Shown here: piece after piece, positions 1-8,508 of the stretch
Layout of the letters: each line of letters starts with the position of its first letter
Position numbering within the stretch: the first letter of the stretch is position 1
Origin: Allopusillimonas sp008369125
Lineage (GTDB): Bacteria; Pseudomonadota; Gammaproteobacteria; Burkholderiales; Burkholderiaceae_B
Direction: 5' to 3'
DNA: 64,000 bases
NCBI RefSeq assembly: GCF_008369125.1
Contig: NZ_VOAY01000002.1
Span: 434,001-498,000 of the forward strand
The notes under the pieces: model-generated
Told to the model about the DNA's origin: nothing
What the model saw: the letters and a program-made list of their open reading frames with translations, nothing else
Database searches by the model: none
Translations under genes and position numbers: made by a program

Positions 1-588
1 ACGACTAACGTACACCTCTATGGTGTTGCTCTCGATTTCCGCGCCAAACTCATACAGTCGCTCTTCAAGTTGTGATTTTGAGAACAAGGCCCCGGGGCGC
101 CGCACAAAGGTTTCAAACAAGGCCCATTCACGTGCACTCAGATCGATGGTCTTGTCTTCACGCTGAATCGTGCGATCGACCATATTGATACGCAACTCAC
201 CCAACTGAATATGCGGATTCGGGTTACCTGTGTAGCGCCGTGCAACCGCGGCAACCCGTGCCGACAACTCGTTCAAATCAAAAGGTTTGACCAGGTAATC
301 ATCTGCACCAGCATTTAACGCCACAATGCGGTCCGAGATTTGATCCTTGGCAGTCAAAATTATGACGGGCGTGAGATCGCCTGCAGCACGCCGGTTGCGC
401 AAGAAATCAAGCCCAAGCCCATCAGGCAGGCCTAAGTCGAGCAGAATCAGGTCGTAAACGGTTGACTTAACACTGAGCGCGGCATGATCGAGTCGCTGCA
501 CCCAATCAACAGCATGGCCATCGTCGGCGATTTGCTCGCGCACGGCCTGCCCTAAGCCGACCGTATCCTCGATCAACAGTACCCGCAT
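1..588 (-). CDS. OmpR/PhoB-family response regulator (3' end cut by window edge)
   Basis: DNA-binding response regulator of a two-component system, acting in the cytoplasm. The 196 visible residues begin with a receiver domain: acidic pair E7-D8, phospho-acceptor D51 in LILLDLGLPDG, T79 and K101 in the KPF motif. A winged-helix effector domain follows, with the DLSAREWALFE segment and the start of the recognition helix (ESNTIEVYVSR), where the window ends. About 25 residues should be missing compared with the usual 220-residue length. The start at 588 is preceded by an AAGGA-type ribosome site. The gene is divergent from the PepSY/DUF2271 redox cassette, with about 140 bp between them, so it may control it. 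The partner kinase is expected just outside the left edge (inference). Confidence 0.93.
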   Translation of the reverse strand, partial: MRVLLIEDTVGLGQAVREQIADDGHAVDWVQRLDHAALSVKSTVYDLILLDLGLPDGLGLDFLRNRRAAGDLTPVIILTAKDQISDRIVALNAGADDYLVKPFDLNELSARVAAVARRYTGNPNPHIQLGELRINMVDRTIQREDKTIDLSAREWALFETFVRRPGALFSKSQLEERLYEFGAEIESNTIEVYVSR

Positions 589-729
589 GTTCTTCCTTTT
601 TCAGAATGCCCCATCAAGCACCACCATTCGGTTCTAACAAGTTTAGTCTGAATAAAGCGTGGGCTTCAGGGTGGTGTCAGGATGCGGCTCTACATTCTGC
701 CTCACACACTGACCAAGGAGACTTTACTC

Positions 730-1062
730 ATGAAACCACTCACTCTTGCAGGCGCCGCATTGGCTGGCCTGATTATAAGCAGCACCGCCCTGGCCGATGA
801 CTACTGCACCGACCCCGTCGCTGACTGGCAGCCACGCGAAGTATTGCGACAACAACTCGAGCAACACGGATGGACAGTAAATCGCATCAAGGTTGATGAC
901 GGCTGCTACGAGGTTAAGGGTGTGGACAAGAACGGAAATAAGTTCGAAGCCAAATACTCACCGGCCTCATTGCAAATCCGAAAACTGGAAATCAAGTTCA
1001 AGGAAGGTGGCGGCGACGCGGCTGAATACCTGGACAAAACCCCTGATCAGGAAGCCAGATAA
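730..1062 (+). CDS. Small periplasmic PepSY-domain protein
   Basis: A 110-residue exported protein. The N-terminus (MKPLTLAGAALAGLIISSTALA) is a signal peptide with an ALA-type cleavage site, followed by a single PepSY-like domain of about 80 residues (DGCYEVKGVDKNGNKFEAKY is its core strand-turn-strand). Two cysteines (in DDYCTD and DGCYE) could form a disulfide. The start at 730 has AAGGAG nine bases upstream; a longer reading frame from 682 lacks a signal peptide at its start and was not used. It opens a co-directional cassette with the DUF2271 and PepSY-reductase genes and diverges from the response regulator. Such small PepSY proteins commonly sit beside OmpR-type systems. The exact role is unknown, and it may bind or modulate the redox proteins. 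Confidence 0.8.
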   Translation: MKPLTLAGAALAGLIISSTALADDYCTDPVADWQPREVLRQQLEQHGWTVNRIKVDDGCYEVKGVDKNGNKFEAKYSPASLQIRKLEIKFKEGGGDAAEYLDKTPDQEAR

Positions 1063-1097
1063 CAGCATTGTTGTTACGGATAATCGGGAGAATCATT

Positions 1098-1568
1098 ATG
1101 AAGAAAATCACACTTTCACTCTGTCTGGCCAGCGCCCTCGTGCTGCCTGGCCTGGTTCAGGCCAAGCCCGTTACCTTGACCACACAACTGAAAAAATACA
1201 GTGGTGATGGCGCCTACATGGCGATTTACGTCACTGACGCCCAAGGTCGTTACCAGAAAACACTTTGGGTATCGGGCAAGAAGTCCAAGTACTACAAGAA
1301 TTTGCGCGATTGGGCACGCGGCAGCGGCATGAAAGCAAGCGAGTTCGATGGTGTAAGTGGCGCGAGCGTAGGTAGCGGAGGCACGCTGAAGGTAACTGCC
1401 GACATTGCCGATGCACTCATCGACGCCGGCTACGAGATACGCATCGATACCGCAGTGGAAGATGAGCGCGACTTTCCGTCAGAAGTGCGTGCTCCGTTGA
1501 CGGCTGCAGGTGCAGGCAAACCGACGGCAGGACGCGGCTATGTTCAGTCGTTTACCTATGACATGTAA
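1098..1568 (+). CDS. DUF2271 periplasmic protein with a flavinylation motif
   Basis: A 156-residue exported protein of the DUF2271 family. The signal peptide (MKKITLSLCLASALVLPGLVQA) is followed by a beta-rich domain. Residues 84-90 read DGVSGAS, which fits the Dxx(S/T)GA(S/T) sequence that ApbE enzymes recognise to attach FMN to the last Ser/Thr, here S90. With apbE encoded two genes downstream, this is probably a covalently flavinylated periplasmic electron carrier that takes electrons from the PepSY reductase fusion (inference). The start at 1098 follows GGGAG with seven bases spacing; the longer frame from 1068 would add residues ahead of the signal peptide. It lies 35 bp after the PepSY gene and 80 bp before the reductase. 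Confidence 0.83.
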   Translation: MKKITLSLCLASALVLPGLVQAKPVTLTTQLKKYSGDGAYMAIYVTDAQGRYQKTLWVSGKKSKYYKNLRDWARGSGMKASEFDGVSGASVGSGGTLKVTADIADALIDAGYEIRIDTAVEDERDFPSEVRAPLTAAGAGKPTAGRGYVQSFTYDM

Positions 1569-1648
1569 CCGTAGGCCTCCCACGGTTACTGACACCAGCT
1601 GGCGGGCCGAAAGGCTCACCTAGCCCCCCCACAAAGGAGATTTACATC

Positions 1649-3874
1649 ATGTTGCGCCAGACTCACTCCCTGCCAGGCCTTATTGCTGCCCTATTGCTGG
1701 TGGTGCTGGCGATTACTGGTGTTGTGCTCTCGACCAGCCCGGTCCTTGAGAGACTAGGTGCGCCGGCAGCTGCCAATAACCAGACCAGCGTGGCCACATT
1801 GGCCGAACGGGTGGGGCAACACTACACCGGCGTGGAGCAGATACAACGCTCACCGTCGGGTGCGGTGATCGTGTATTACACCCAAAATGGTCAAAGTGAT
1901 GCTGTTCAGGTTGACCCAAATAGCGGACAAGGCATCGCCCCCTATGCCGCGTCATCATTTACGCGCTGGATGAAAAACCTTCATCGCTCGTTCTTTCTGG
2001 ACACCACCGGGCGAGCCGTGGCAGGGCTTGCCGCTGTCGTCATGCTGATTATGTGTTTATCGGGCGTTGCCTTGCTGATCAAACGCCAGGGTGGATGGCG
2101 ACAATTGGCTCGCCCTCTGCGTGGCAATTTCAGTCAGCGCTGGCATGCTGAATTGGCACGTATCGTGGCGCTGGGGTTACTACTTTCTGCCCTCACTGGC
2201 ATATACATGTCGGCAGTAACCTTTGGGCTGGTATCCGATGGCATTCAGGATGAGCCCAGCTTTCCTACCGAACTTGCGACGGGGCCAGCGCTGCCCATTG
2301 GCGCTATGCCCGCCCTGAAGGCTGTCGAACTGAATGACTTCCGTGAGCTTGTTTACCCGTCTCCCGGGCACCCCGAAGATGCTTATTCTTTACATACTGC
2401 GCAGGGTGACGGCTATATCGATCAGGCAACTGGCGCGTTGGTATCCTATCAGGCACACAATGGCACCCAAAAGGCCTACGAACTAATCTACAAACTGCAT
2501 ACGGGTCAAGGCCTGTGGTGGCTGGGCATCATTCTCGGCCTCTGTGCGCTGAGCGTGCCGTTTATGAGCATTACTGGGGTCGTAATCTGGTGGCAACGTC
2601 GCCGCGCCATACCCCGCCTTGCGGGCAACATAGACCCACAATCTGCAGACATTGTCATTCTGGTCGGTAGCGAAAACAACAGCACCTGGGGCTTTGCCCA
2701 AGCTTTGCACGATGCGCTGAGCCAGGCAGGAAAACGCGTGCATACCGCGCCCATGAACCAACTGGCCAGCCGTTACCGTCAGGCGCAACAACTGTTTATT
2801 TTGACGTCAACCTATGGCGACGGAGACGCACCCAGTTCAGCCAACCAGTTTATGGCACGCCTCGAGAAATTTTCAGGAGATCAAAAACCAGCATTTGCCG
2901 TTCTGGGTTTTGGCGACCGTCAGTTTCCTCAGTTTTGTCAGTTCGCCAAGCATGCACAAAACGGCCTGCTTGAGCACGGATGGAAAGCGCTGCTTGAACT
3001 GGAAACCATCGACCGGCAATCATCACAGGAATTCACCCGTTGGGGAAAGACCGTGGGCGCACTGCTTCAACTTGACCTGGTTCTAGACTATGTGCCCACG
3101 CCTCCACCAACGCAGCCGCTGGTATTGATCAGCCGTGTGGACTACGGCGAAGAAGTGCAGGCACCCACCAGTATTCTGCGATTTGGGCCCACCGCGCCTC
3201 AAAGCCGTGTGTCTACAATTCTTCGCAAACTCGGCATCAACGGCCTGCCGCGCTTTGAAGCGGGTGATCTGGTCGGCATTGTGCCACCGGGCAGCCCCGT
3301 GCCGCGCTTTTATTCGCTGGCCAGCGGTTCAAAAGATGAGTTCCTGGAAATCTGTGTACGCAAGCAAACGGGCGGACTTTGCTCAACCATGCTGCATGGA
3401 TTGCATGTTGGCGAGCACGTAACTGCCTTTATCCAGCACAACCCCGATTTCCGCCCCGCGTCGGGTGAGCGCTCTGTCATCTTGATCGGCGCAGGCACGG
3501 GCATTGGCCCCTTGGCTGGGTTCATACGCAACAACACAGACAAGCACCCTATGTATCTGTATTGGGGAGGACGCGATCCTGCTTCTGATTTCCTCTACGA
3601 ACCGGAGCTCGACAACTACCTAGCCGATCGCCGCCTGACCCAACTGAGCGCCGCCTTCTCGCGTATTAAAAAGGGTGGTTATGTACAGGATCGTGTTCTG
3701 AGCGATGCAACGCAGATACGCCAATTGATAGAAAGCGGTGCACAGATCCTCGTGTGCGGCAGCCGTGCCATGGCTGCCAGCATTATGCAGGCCATTAATG
3801 AGATCCTCGCCCCTATGGGTCTGGACGTTCAAACCCTCAAACTACAGGGACGCTATCGTGAAGACGTTTTCTAA
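1649..3874 (+). CDS. PepSY-TM / flavodoxin / FAD-NAD(P)H reductase fusion protein
   Basis: A 741-residue transmembrane flavoreductase expected to move electrons from cytoplasmic NAD(P)H across the inner membrane. Order: TM1 (about 9-28), periplasmic PepSY segment (30-120), TM2 (126-144), TM3 (172-190), second periplasmic part, TM4 (289-315), a flavodoxin domain from about 333 (SENNSTWGFA for phosphate binding, STYGDGDAPSS), then a sulfite-reductase-like FAD domain (RFYSLASGS at 553-561) and nucleotide domain (GAGTGIGPLAG at 614-624, CGSRAMA at 703-709). It ends in YREDVF, like cytochrome P450/sulfite reductase flavoproteins. Histidines beside the membrane (H112, H166, H284) could bind haem. 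The start has AAAGGAGA eight bases upstream. It overlaps apbE by 17 bp. Known relatives include ferric or siderophore-iron reductases, but the acceptor here is not shown. Confidence 0.92.
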   Translation: MLRQTHSLPGLIAALLLVVLAITGVVLSTSPVLERLGAPAAANNQTSVATLAERVGQHYTGVEQIQRSPSGAVIVYYTQNGQSDAVQVDPNSGQGIAPYAASSFTRWMKNLHRSFFLDTTGRAVAGLAAVVMLIMCLSGVALLIKRQGGWRQLARPLRGNFSQRWHAELARIVALGLLLSALTGIYMSAVTFGLVSDGIQDEPSFPTELATGPALPIGAMPALKAVELNDFRELVYPSPGHPEDAYSLHTAQGDGYIDQATGALVSYQAHNGTQKAYELIYKLHTGQGLWWLGIILGLCALSVPFMSITGVVIWWQRRRAIPRLAGNIDPQSADIVILVGSENNSTWGFAQALHDALSQAGKRVHTAPMNQLASRYRQAQQLFILTSTYGDGDAPSSANQFMARLEKFSGDQKPAFAVLGFGDRQFPQFCQFAKHAQNGLLEHGWKALLELETIDRQSSQEFTRWGKTVGALLQLDLVLDYVPTPPPTQPLVLISRVDYGEEVQAPTSILRFGPTAPQSRVSTILRKLGINGLPRFEAGDLVGIVPPGSPVPRFYSLASGSKDEFLEICVRKQTGGLCSTMLHGLHVGEHVTAFIQHNPDFRPASGERSVILIGAGTGIGPLAGFIRNNTDKHPMYLYWGGRDPASDFLYEPELDNYLADRRLTQLSAAFSRIKKGGYVQDRVLSDATQIRQLIESGAQILVCGSRAMAASIMQAINEILAPMGLDVQTLKLQGRYREDVF

Positions 3875-4838
3875 TGTGCCCGACCTATCGGCAGACACCT
3901 TGCAACGCTACAGCCTGCACGGCGAAACTATGGGCACCCGATACAGCGCCGTGTTTTATGCCGCAGCAGGCCTCGATGAGGCTTGCGTCAACGCCAGGCT
4001 ATTTGCAGCGGTAGACGCTGTGGACAGGCAGATGTCCAACTGGAAGCCAGACTCTGATCTGAACCGCTTGAACAGCGCGCCTGAAAACGAATGGCTGACT
4101 ATGCCAAAAGAACTATTCACCGTACTCGAGACTGCCCTTCTGGTCAGTCGACAGTCGCAAGGGGCGTTCGACATCGGCGTGGGGAGTATGGTGCAGGCAT
4201 GGGGCTTTGGGCCCGGTAAAGGGCACACCGATACACATCAAATTAACTCGTTGCGGAGTAATGTTCACCGTCCCGCCACCAACGTTCTGGAGTTAGCGCC
4301 TGAACGACTTCAGGCTCGCAAACGAGCGGCCATCACACTGGATCTCTCGGGCATCGCCAAAGGTTACGGCGTCGATCAACTTGGCCGCTGCCTTGAGCGC
4401 CTTGGCATCACCTGTTATCTGGTGGGTATTGACGGCGAGGTGCGCGCACGCGGTATGAAACCCGATGGCAACCCGTGGTCTGTAGCCATAGAAAAGCCGG
4501 TCCGCCATATTCGTGAAGTAATGGGTGTCATGACGCTTTCCGACGCAGCCATAGCAACCTCGGGCGACTATCGCCATTGGGTTGAGCATGAGGGCAAGTC
4601 GTACACGCACACCATGAACAGTGCGCTGCAAGAACCCGTCTCAAACCGGCTCGCTGCCGTCTCTGTGGTTGCATCAAACTGCATGCTGGCAGACGCCTGG
4701 GCCACGGCCTTGCTGGTGCTGGGTGAAGAGGCGGGCGTTAAAATGGCGCAGGAACGGGGTATGGATGCCGTATTCGTCCTCCACGATAAAGACGGCTTTA
4801 AGGACATAGCCATCGCCGACGGCAAAATCGAACAATAG
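3858..4838 (+). CDS. apbE: FAD:protein FMN transferase (ApbE family)
   Basis: Transfers FMN from FAD onto a Ser/Thr of a target protein, with Mg2+. Family motifs are visible: ETMGTRYSA near the N-terminus, DLSGIAKGYGVDQ in the middle, the SGDYR turn, and HTMNS where most members have HIIDP. The GTG at 3858 gives 326 residues, close to the mature size of the family, and is preceded by CAGGGA inside the end of the reductase gene; GTG 3876 is an alternative start. Unlike most ApbE proteins, it shows no signal peptide or lipobox, so it would work in the cytoplasm unless the start is wrong. The likely substrate is the DUF2271 protein encoded at 1098-1568. Confidence 0.9.
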   Translation: MKTFSNVPDLSADTLQRYSLHGETMGTRYSAVFYAAAGLDEACVNARLFAAVDAVDRQMSNWKPDSDLNRLNSAPENEWLTMPKELFTVLETALLVSRQSQGAFDIGVGSMVQAWGFGPGKGHTDTHQINSLRSNVHRPATNVLELAPERLQARKRAAITLDLSGIAKGYGVDQLGRCLERLGITCYLVGIDGEVRARGMKPDGNPWSVAIEKPVRHIREVMGVMTLSDAAIATSGDYRHWVEHEGKSYTHTMNSALQEPVSNRLAAVSVVASNCMLADAWATALLVLGEEAGVKMAQERGMDAVFVLHDKDGFKDIAIADGKIEQ

Positions 4839-4975
4839 CCGGCCAATCTGTGTTGGATCTAGCATCATTGGGGTGGAGGGCACAGTAATACATTGCCAAC
4901 AGCACACAAGATGCCCTGTATTTTCCTCGCTCCAGTCCTGCAACTGAGACAGTCACCACACTAAGGGTGCTTCTC

Positions 4976-6562
4976 TCATCGTGTCGTCGATTCAACTGCC
5001 TCGTCCGCCCCACCCCCTAACGCCTGATACAAAGCCACGCTGTCGGCCAGGCGCTGTGCCTGTGCTGCAGCCAGGCTAATCTGCACCTTTTGCGCCTGTT
5101 GCTGCGCAATGAGCAATGCAAGGTAGCTGGTGGCACCCAACTGATATTGTCGTTGTGCCGAATTCAGGGAAGCTTGTGCGGCGGCATTGGCAGCGGCAAG
5201 CGCCTTTAACGTTTGCGCATCGTTTTCCACTGCGCGCAAGGTGTCAGCCACATCGCGTAAAGACTCCAGCACCACACTTTGATAATTGGCAGCAGCGGCA
5301 TCAAATGCAGCGAGCGCAGCACGCTTTTCAGCGGGCAGCCCTGGATTGAACAAGGGTTGGGTGAGCTGACCAATCAGACTCCATACAGCTGAACCCGCAC
5401 CGAACAGGGCCCCCGTGGTCAACGCCTGAGAACCAATATTAGCGCTTAGATTTAGCTGTGGGTACAGGTTGGCAACTGCCACGCCATAGTCAGCATTGGC
5501 GGCATGCAGCAAGGCCTCAGCCGCCTGAATATCTGGCCGACGCCGCACCAGTTCTGACGGCACGATCAACGGCAGCTCGGCAGGCAGCGTGAAATCACTC
5601 AGCACAAACGCCGGAATGCCGCCCGCACCGGGAGAGCGCCCGGCCAGCACTGACAGCAGATGTTCGGTTTGTTGAAGCTGCTTGCGCAGGGCTGGCAATT
5701 CGGCGCGGGTTTGTTCTGCCTCGGTTTGCAGGTTTGACACCTCATCGGGCGTGGCCTGACCGAGTCGCACACGCGTACGGGCCATCCGCAGTTGTTCATC
5801 TTGCGCATTCAAAATCGCAGACGTGGTTTCCATTTGCGCGGCAAGTCGCGCACGGGTGATGGCGGCGGTGGCAATATTTCCAGCCAGGGTAAGGCGCGCA
5901 GCGTTCAGTTCATAGCGACGGTAGTCGGTACGGGCGGCAAGGGCTTCGAGTGCGCGACGGTTGCCGCCAGCCAGATCAAAGTTGTAATGCACACCGACGC
6001 TGGCGTTATACAGGCTAAATTGGCGTGTATCTCCGCTTAATCCCTGGCCGCTGGGGCTGGTTTGCTGGCGCTGCCCCGCCAGCGCCGCGTCCACCTGGGG
6101 ATATAACGTCGAGCCTTCACGCGCAGCAAAACGCTCTTGTGCCTCGCGCAAATTGGCGCTAACTGCCGCCAGCGTAGGGCTAGCCTTAAACGCGTCGTCA
6201 ATCAACTGATTGAGTGCAGAAGAACCCAGACTACGCCACCACTGCGCTTCGATTGACGTTACGTCTACCAGACGTTGCTCTTGGCCCAATTGCGTAGGCG
6301 CGGACACGGTTTGGCTTGCCACAGATGCCGGCGTGTACTGCACCACCTCGGGAGCAGCCGGGCGTTGAAAGTCAGGCCCTGCTGCACAGCCCGCCAAACC
6401 CACTGCCACCATACCTGCCAGCAGTAACGATGTGGCAGGTCGGCGCGCCGGCCTGACTGCATGATTGGATAGTTTGGCGTGCTTAATGGAAACACCCTGC
6501 GAAAGAGGTTCATTCATCCTGAGGGCTATGTCTGAACAGGTGCCAGCGTTGCTGCGGATCAT
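4976..6562 (-). CDS. RND/ABC-type outer membrane efflux lipoprotein (NodT family)
   Basis: Outer membrane channel of a tripartite efflux system. The 528-residue protein has a hydrophobic stretch ending in a lipobox (VGLAGC, Cys about residue 59), an early CAAGPDFQRP motif typical of NodT/OprM proteins, and two OEP repeats with long alpha-helical coiled segments (for example around RTRVRLGQATPDEVSNLQTEAEQ and SLNSAQRQYQLGATSY). The start at 6562 has AGGAG upstream and gives an unusually long 40-residue leader before the hydrophobic core; M16 (6517) would give a more usual lipoprotein signal. It is the last gene of the tetR-MFP-permease-ATPase operon, 28 bp after the ATPase, and converges on apbE. 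Confidence 0.92.
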   Translation of the reverse strand: MIRSNAGTCSDIALRMNEPLSQGVSIKHAKLSNHAVRPARRPATSLLLAGMVAVGLAGCAAGPDFQRPAAPEVVQYTPASVASQTVSAPTQLGQEQRLVDVTSIEAQWWRSLGSSALNQLIDDAFKASPTLAAVSANLREAQERFAAREGSTLYPQVDAALAGQRQQTSPSGQGLSGDTRQFSLYNASVGVHYNFDLAGGNRRALEALAARTDYRRYELNAARLTLAGNIATAAITRARLAAQMETTSAILNAQDEQLRMARTRVRLGQATPDEVSNLQTEAEQTRAELPALRKQLQQTEHLLSVLAGRSPGAGGIPAFVLSDFTLPAELPLIVPSELVRRRPDIQAAEALLHAANADYGVAVANLYPQLNLSANIGSQALTTGALFGAGSAVWSLIGQLTQPLFNPGLPAEKRAALAAFDAAAANYQSVVLESLRDVADTLRAVENDAQTLKALAAANAAAQASLNSAQRQYQLGATSYLALLIAQQQAQKVQISLAAAQAQRLADSVALYQALGGGADEAVESTTR

Positions 6563-6590
6563 GTCACGCTCCTGAAATCCCTTGGCTGTA

Positions 6591-7301
6591 TCATTCGAAA
6601 CCCAACCCTTGGCCAACTTCTTCGTGGGTAACACCGTCGCGGATGTGATAAATACGCTTGAAGGTAGGAATGATTTTTTCATCGTGAGTCACCACAATGA
6701 CGGCGGTCTGATACTTGCGTGCCATTTCGTTAAGAATGCGTATAACGGCCATAGCGCGTTCAGAATCCAGCGGCGCCGTGGGCTCGTCGGCCAGAATCAC
6801 CGGTGGGCGGTTCACCAGGCCACGAGCAATGGCTACCCTTTGCTGCTCCCCACCAGAAAGCTGCGAAGGCATGGCACGTGCACGGTGTTGCACATCAAGT
6901 GCAGTAAGTAGCTCCAGCGCCTTGGCCCGCGATTCTGTATTGTTTACGCCGGCCAGCATCGGCAGCAACGCCACGTTGTCAGTAACATCAAGAAAAGGGA
7001 TTAAATACGGTGCCTGAAACACAAACCCAATCTTGTCGCGCCTTAGCGCACGCAGATCACGCACCTTCCAGCCATCGTCATAGATAACGTCGTCACCCAG
7101 CGTCATGCGACCGCCCGTCGGGTCAGTGACGGCGCCCAGACATTTAAGCAACGTGCTTTTGCCCGACCCTGAAGGGCCAATCAAACCCACTACTTCGCCC
7201 GGTGCTACCAGCATGTCCACACTCTTTAAAGCGTCTACAGCCGTGTCGCCCTGGCCGTAACGCTTGCGCACGCCTTCGATGCGAATTCCTCGACCACTCA
7301 T
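6591..7301 (-). CDS. ABC transporter ATP-binding protein (LolD/MacB/DevA type)
   Basis: ATPase subunit powering the FtsX-type permease encoded just upstream. It has 236 residues with Walker A GPSGSGKST, Q-loop FVFQAPYLIP, signature LSGGEQQR, Walker B VILADEPTAPLDS and the switch histidine in VVTHDE. The D-loop reads APLDS instead of the commoner AALDS/GNLDS, a small oddity. The start at 7301 is set by GGAGG six bases upstream; the frame is open further back inside the permease gene, but that part is not ABC-like. It follows the permease stop by one base, so the two are translationally coupled. The family moves lipoproteins, glycolipids, peptides or drugs; the substrate here is unknown. Confidence 0.94.
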   Translation of the reverse strand: MSGRGIRIEGVRKRYGQGDTAVDALKSVDMLVAPGEVVGLIGPSGSGKSTLLKCLGAVTDPTGGRMTLGDDVIYDDGWKVRDLRALRRDKIGFVFQAPYLIPFLDVTDNVALLPMLAGVNNTESRAKALELLTALDVQHRARAMPSQLSGGEQQRVAIARGLVNRPPVILADEPTAPLDSERAMAVIRILNEMARKYQTAVIVVTHDEKIIPTFKRIYHIRDGVTHEEVGQGLGFE

Positions 7302-7302
7302 C

Positions 7303-8508
7303 TCAACCTCCAATGGCTTCAGCCGGATCGACCTTGAGCGCCATGCGTATGGCGACCAGGCTGGCCAGTACACAAATCAAAAGAACGGCAAAGAAACCGG
7401 CGATGGAATCGACTGGCATCAGCAATACGTACTTGGGAAATATGGGCGCGGAGAAGGTCGCGGTGATTTTGCCGACCACGAAACCGATAACGCCCAGGGC
7501 AAGTGCCTGCTGCATAATCATGGCCGCAATGGTTCGATTGCGCGTGCCGATAAGCTTTAGCACCGCGATCTCGCGTATTTTGTCCATGGTGAGCGAGTAG
7601 ATGATGAAGGCAACAATAGCCGCGCTCACGATGGCCAGGATCACTAGAAACATGCCTATTTGCCTGGCCGAAGTGGCGATAAGCTTGCCAACAAGAATGC
7701 CCTCCATTTCAGCCCGGGTATAAACGGTTAAACGCTTCCAGCGTCGTATAGATTGGGCCACGTCATCGGGGTCATGGCTTGGCTGTAGCGTGACCAATAC
7801 TGCGTTAACAAATGCATTAGTGCTTTGCGAGGCAATCACGGCCTCGAGCAAACCTGGCACACCGGGTCGATTGAAGGCCGGGTTGGCCTCAGTGCGGCGT
7901 CGGCTGCGCCAGATGGCGTCGTTGTCTTTGAGAAACTGCGCCTCTTGCGCGTCCTTGAGCGGAATAAACACCATAGGATCGCCGCTGGTCGACACCATGC
8001 GTCGGGTCAAACCTACAATGGTGTACTGATTGCGGCGTATGACTATACGCTCGCCCAGCTTGAAGCCGGCCGCGATGTCAGCCACAGCCTCGTAGTGGCC
8101 TCGCGTGATCTGACGACCCGCAACGAGATACGGCGGCCAGCCAGGGGTCGCCCCCAATTGGCCAGGTGCAATGCCAACAATCATGGCCCGCACGTCGTTG
8201 TCGCCCTTGCGCACCTGCATGGTCAGGTACGTAATATTTGCGGCCTGGGCCACGCCCGGCATGGCCAGAACAGTGCGATACACATCATCGTTTACGCTTG
8301 AAGGCTCAGCGTAAGGGCCCAATGTGTCTTGCTGCACCACCCAGAGGTCGGCCCCACTGTTGTCGAGCAAGGCCTTGCCGTCATCCACCATGCCGCGGTA
8401 CACCCCCGCCATAACCAGTGTGACGCCAATCAGCAGGCCCAGGCCAATGCCCGTAAAGACAAACTTTCCCCATGAATGCAGTATGTCGCGCCCAGCCAGG
8501 CTAATCAT
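7303..8508 (-). CDS. FtsX/MacB-type ABC transporter permease (DevC-like)
   Basis: Inner-membrane permease of 401 residues with the four-TM FtsX layout: TM1 at about 17-36 (FVFTGIGLGLLIGVTLVMAG), a large periplasmic MacB-PCD domain (about 40-280), then three C-terminal helices around 282-305, 330-352 and 370-392. Unlike MacB, the ATPase is a separate protein, and the next partner is an HlyD-type fusion protein, which is the DevBCA arrangement. It overlaps the fusion-protein gene by four bases (ATGA). The system is mechanotransmitting: the permease does not form a channel itself but drives the periplasmic adaptor and outer membrane factor (family knowledge). Confidence 0.92.
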   Translation of the reverse strand: MISLAGRDILHSWGKFVFTGIGLGLLIGVTLVMAGVYRGMVDDGKALLDNSGADLWVVQQDTLGPYAEPSSVNDDVYRTVLAMPGVAQAANITYLTMQVRKGDNDVRAMIVGIAPGQLGATPGWPPYLVAGRQITRGHYEAVADIAAGFKLGERIVIRRNQYTIVGLTRRMVSTSGDPMVFIPLKDAQEAQFLKDNDAIWRSRRRTEANPAFNRPGVPGLLEAVIASQSTNAFVNAVLVTLQPSHDPDDVAQSIRRWKRLTVYTRAEMEGILVGKLIATSARQIGMFLVILAIVSAAIVAFIIYSLTMDKIREIAVLKLIGTRNRTIAAMIMQQALALGVIGFVVGKITATFSAPIFPKYVLLMPVDSIAGFFAVLLICVLASLVAIRMALKVDPAEAIGG

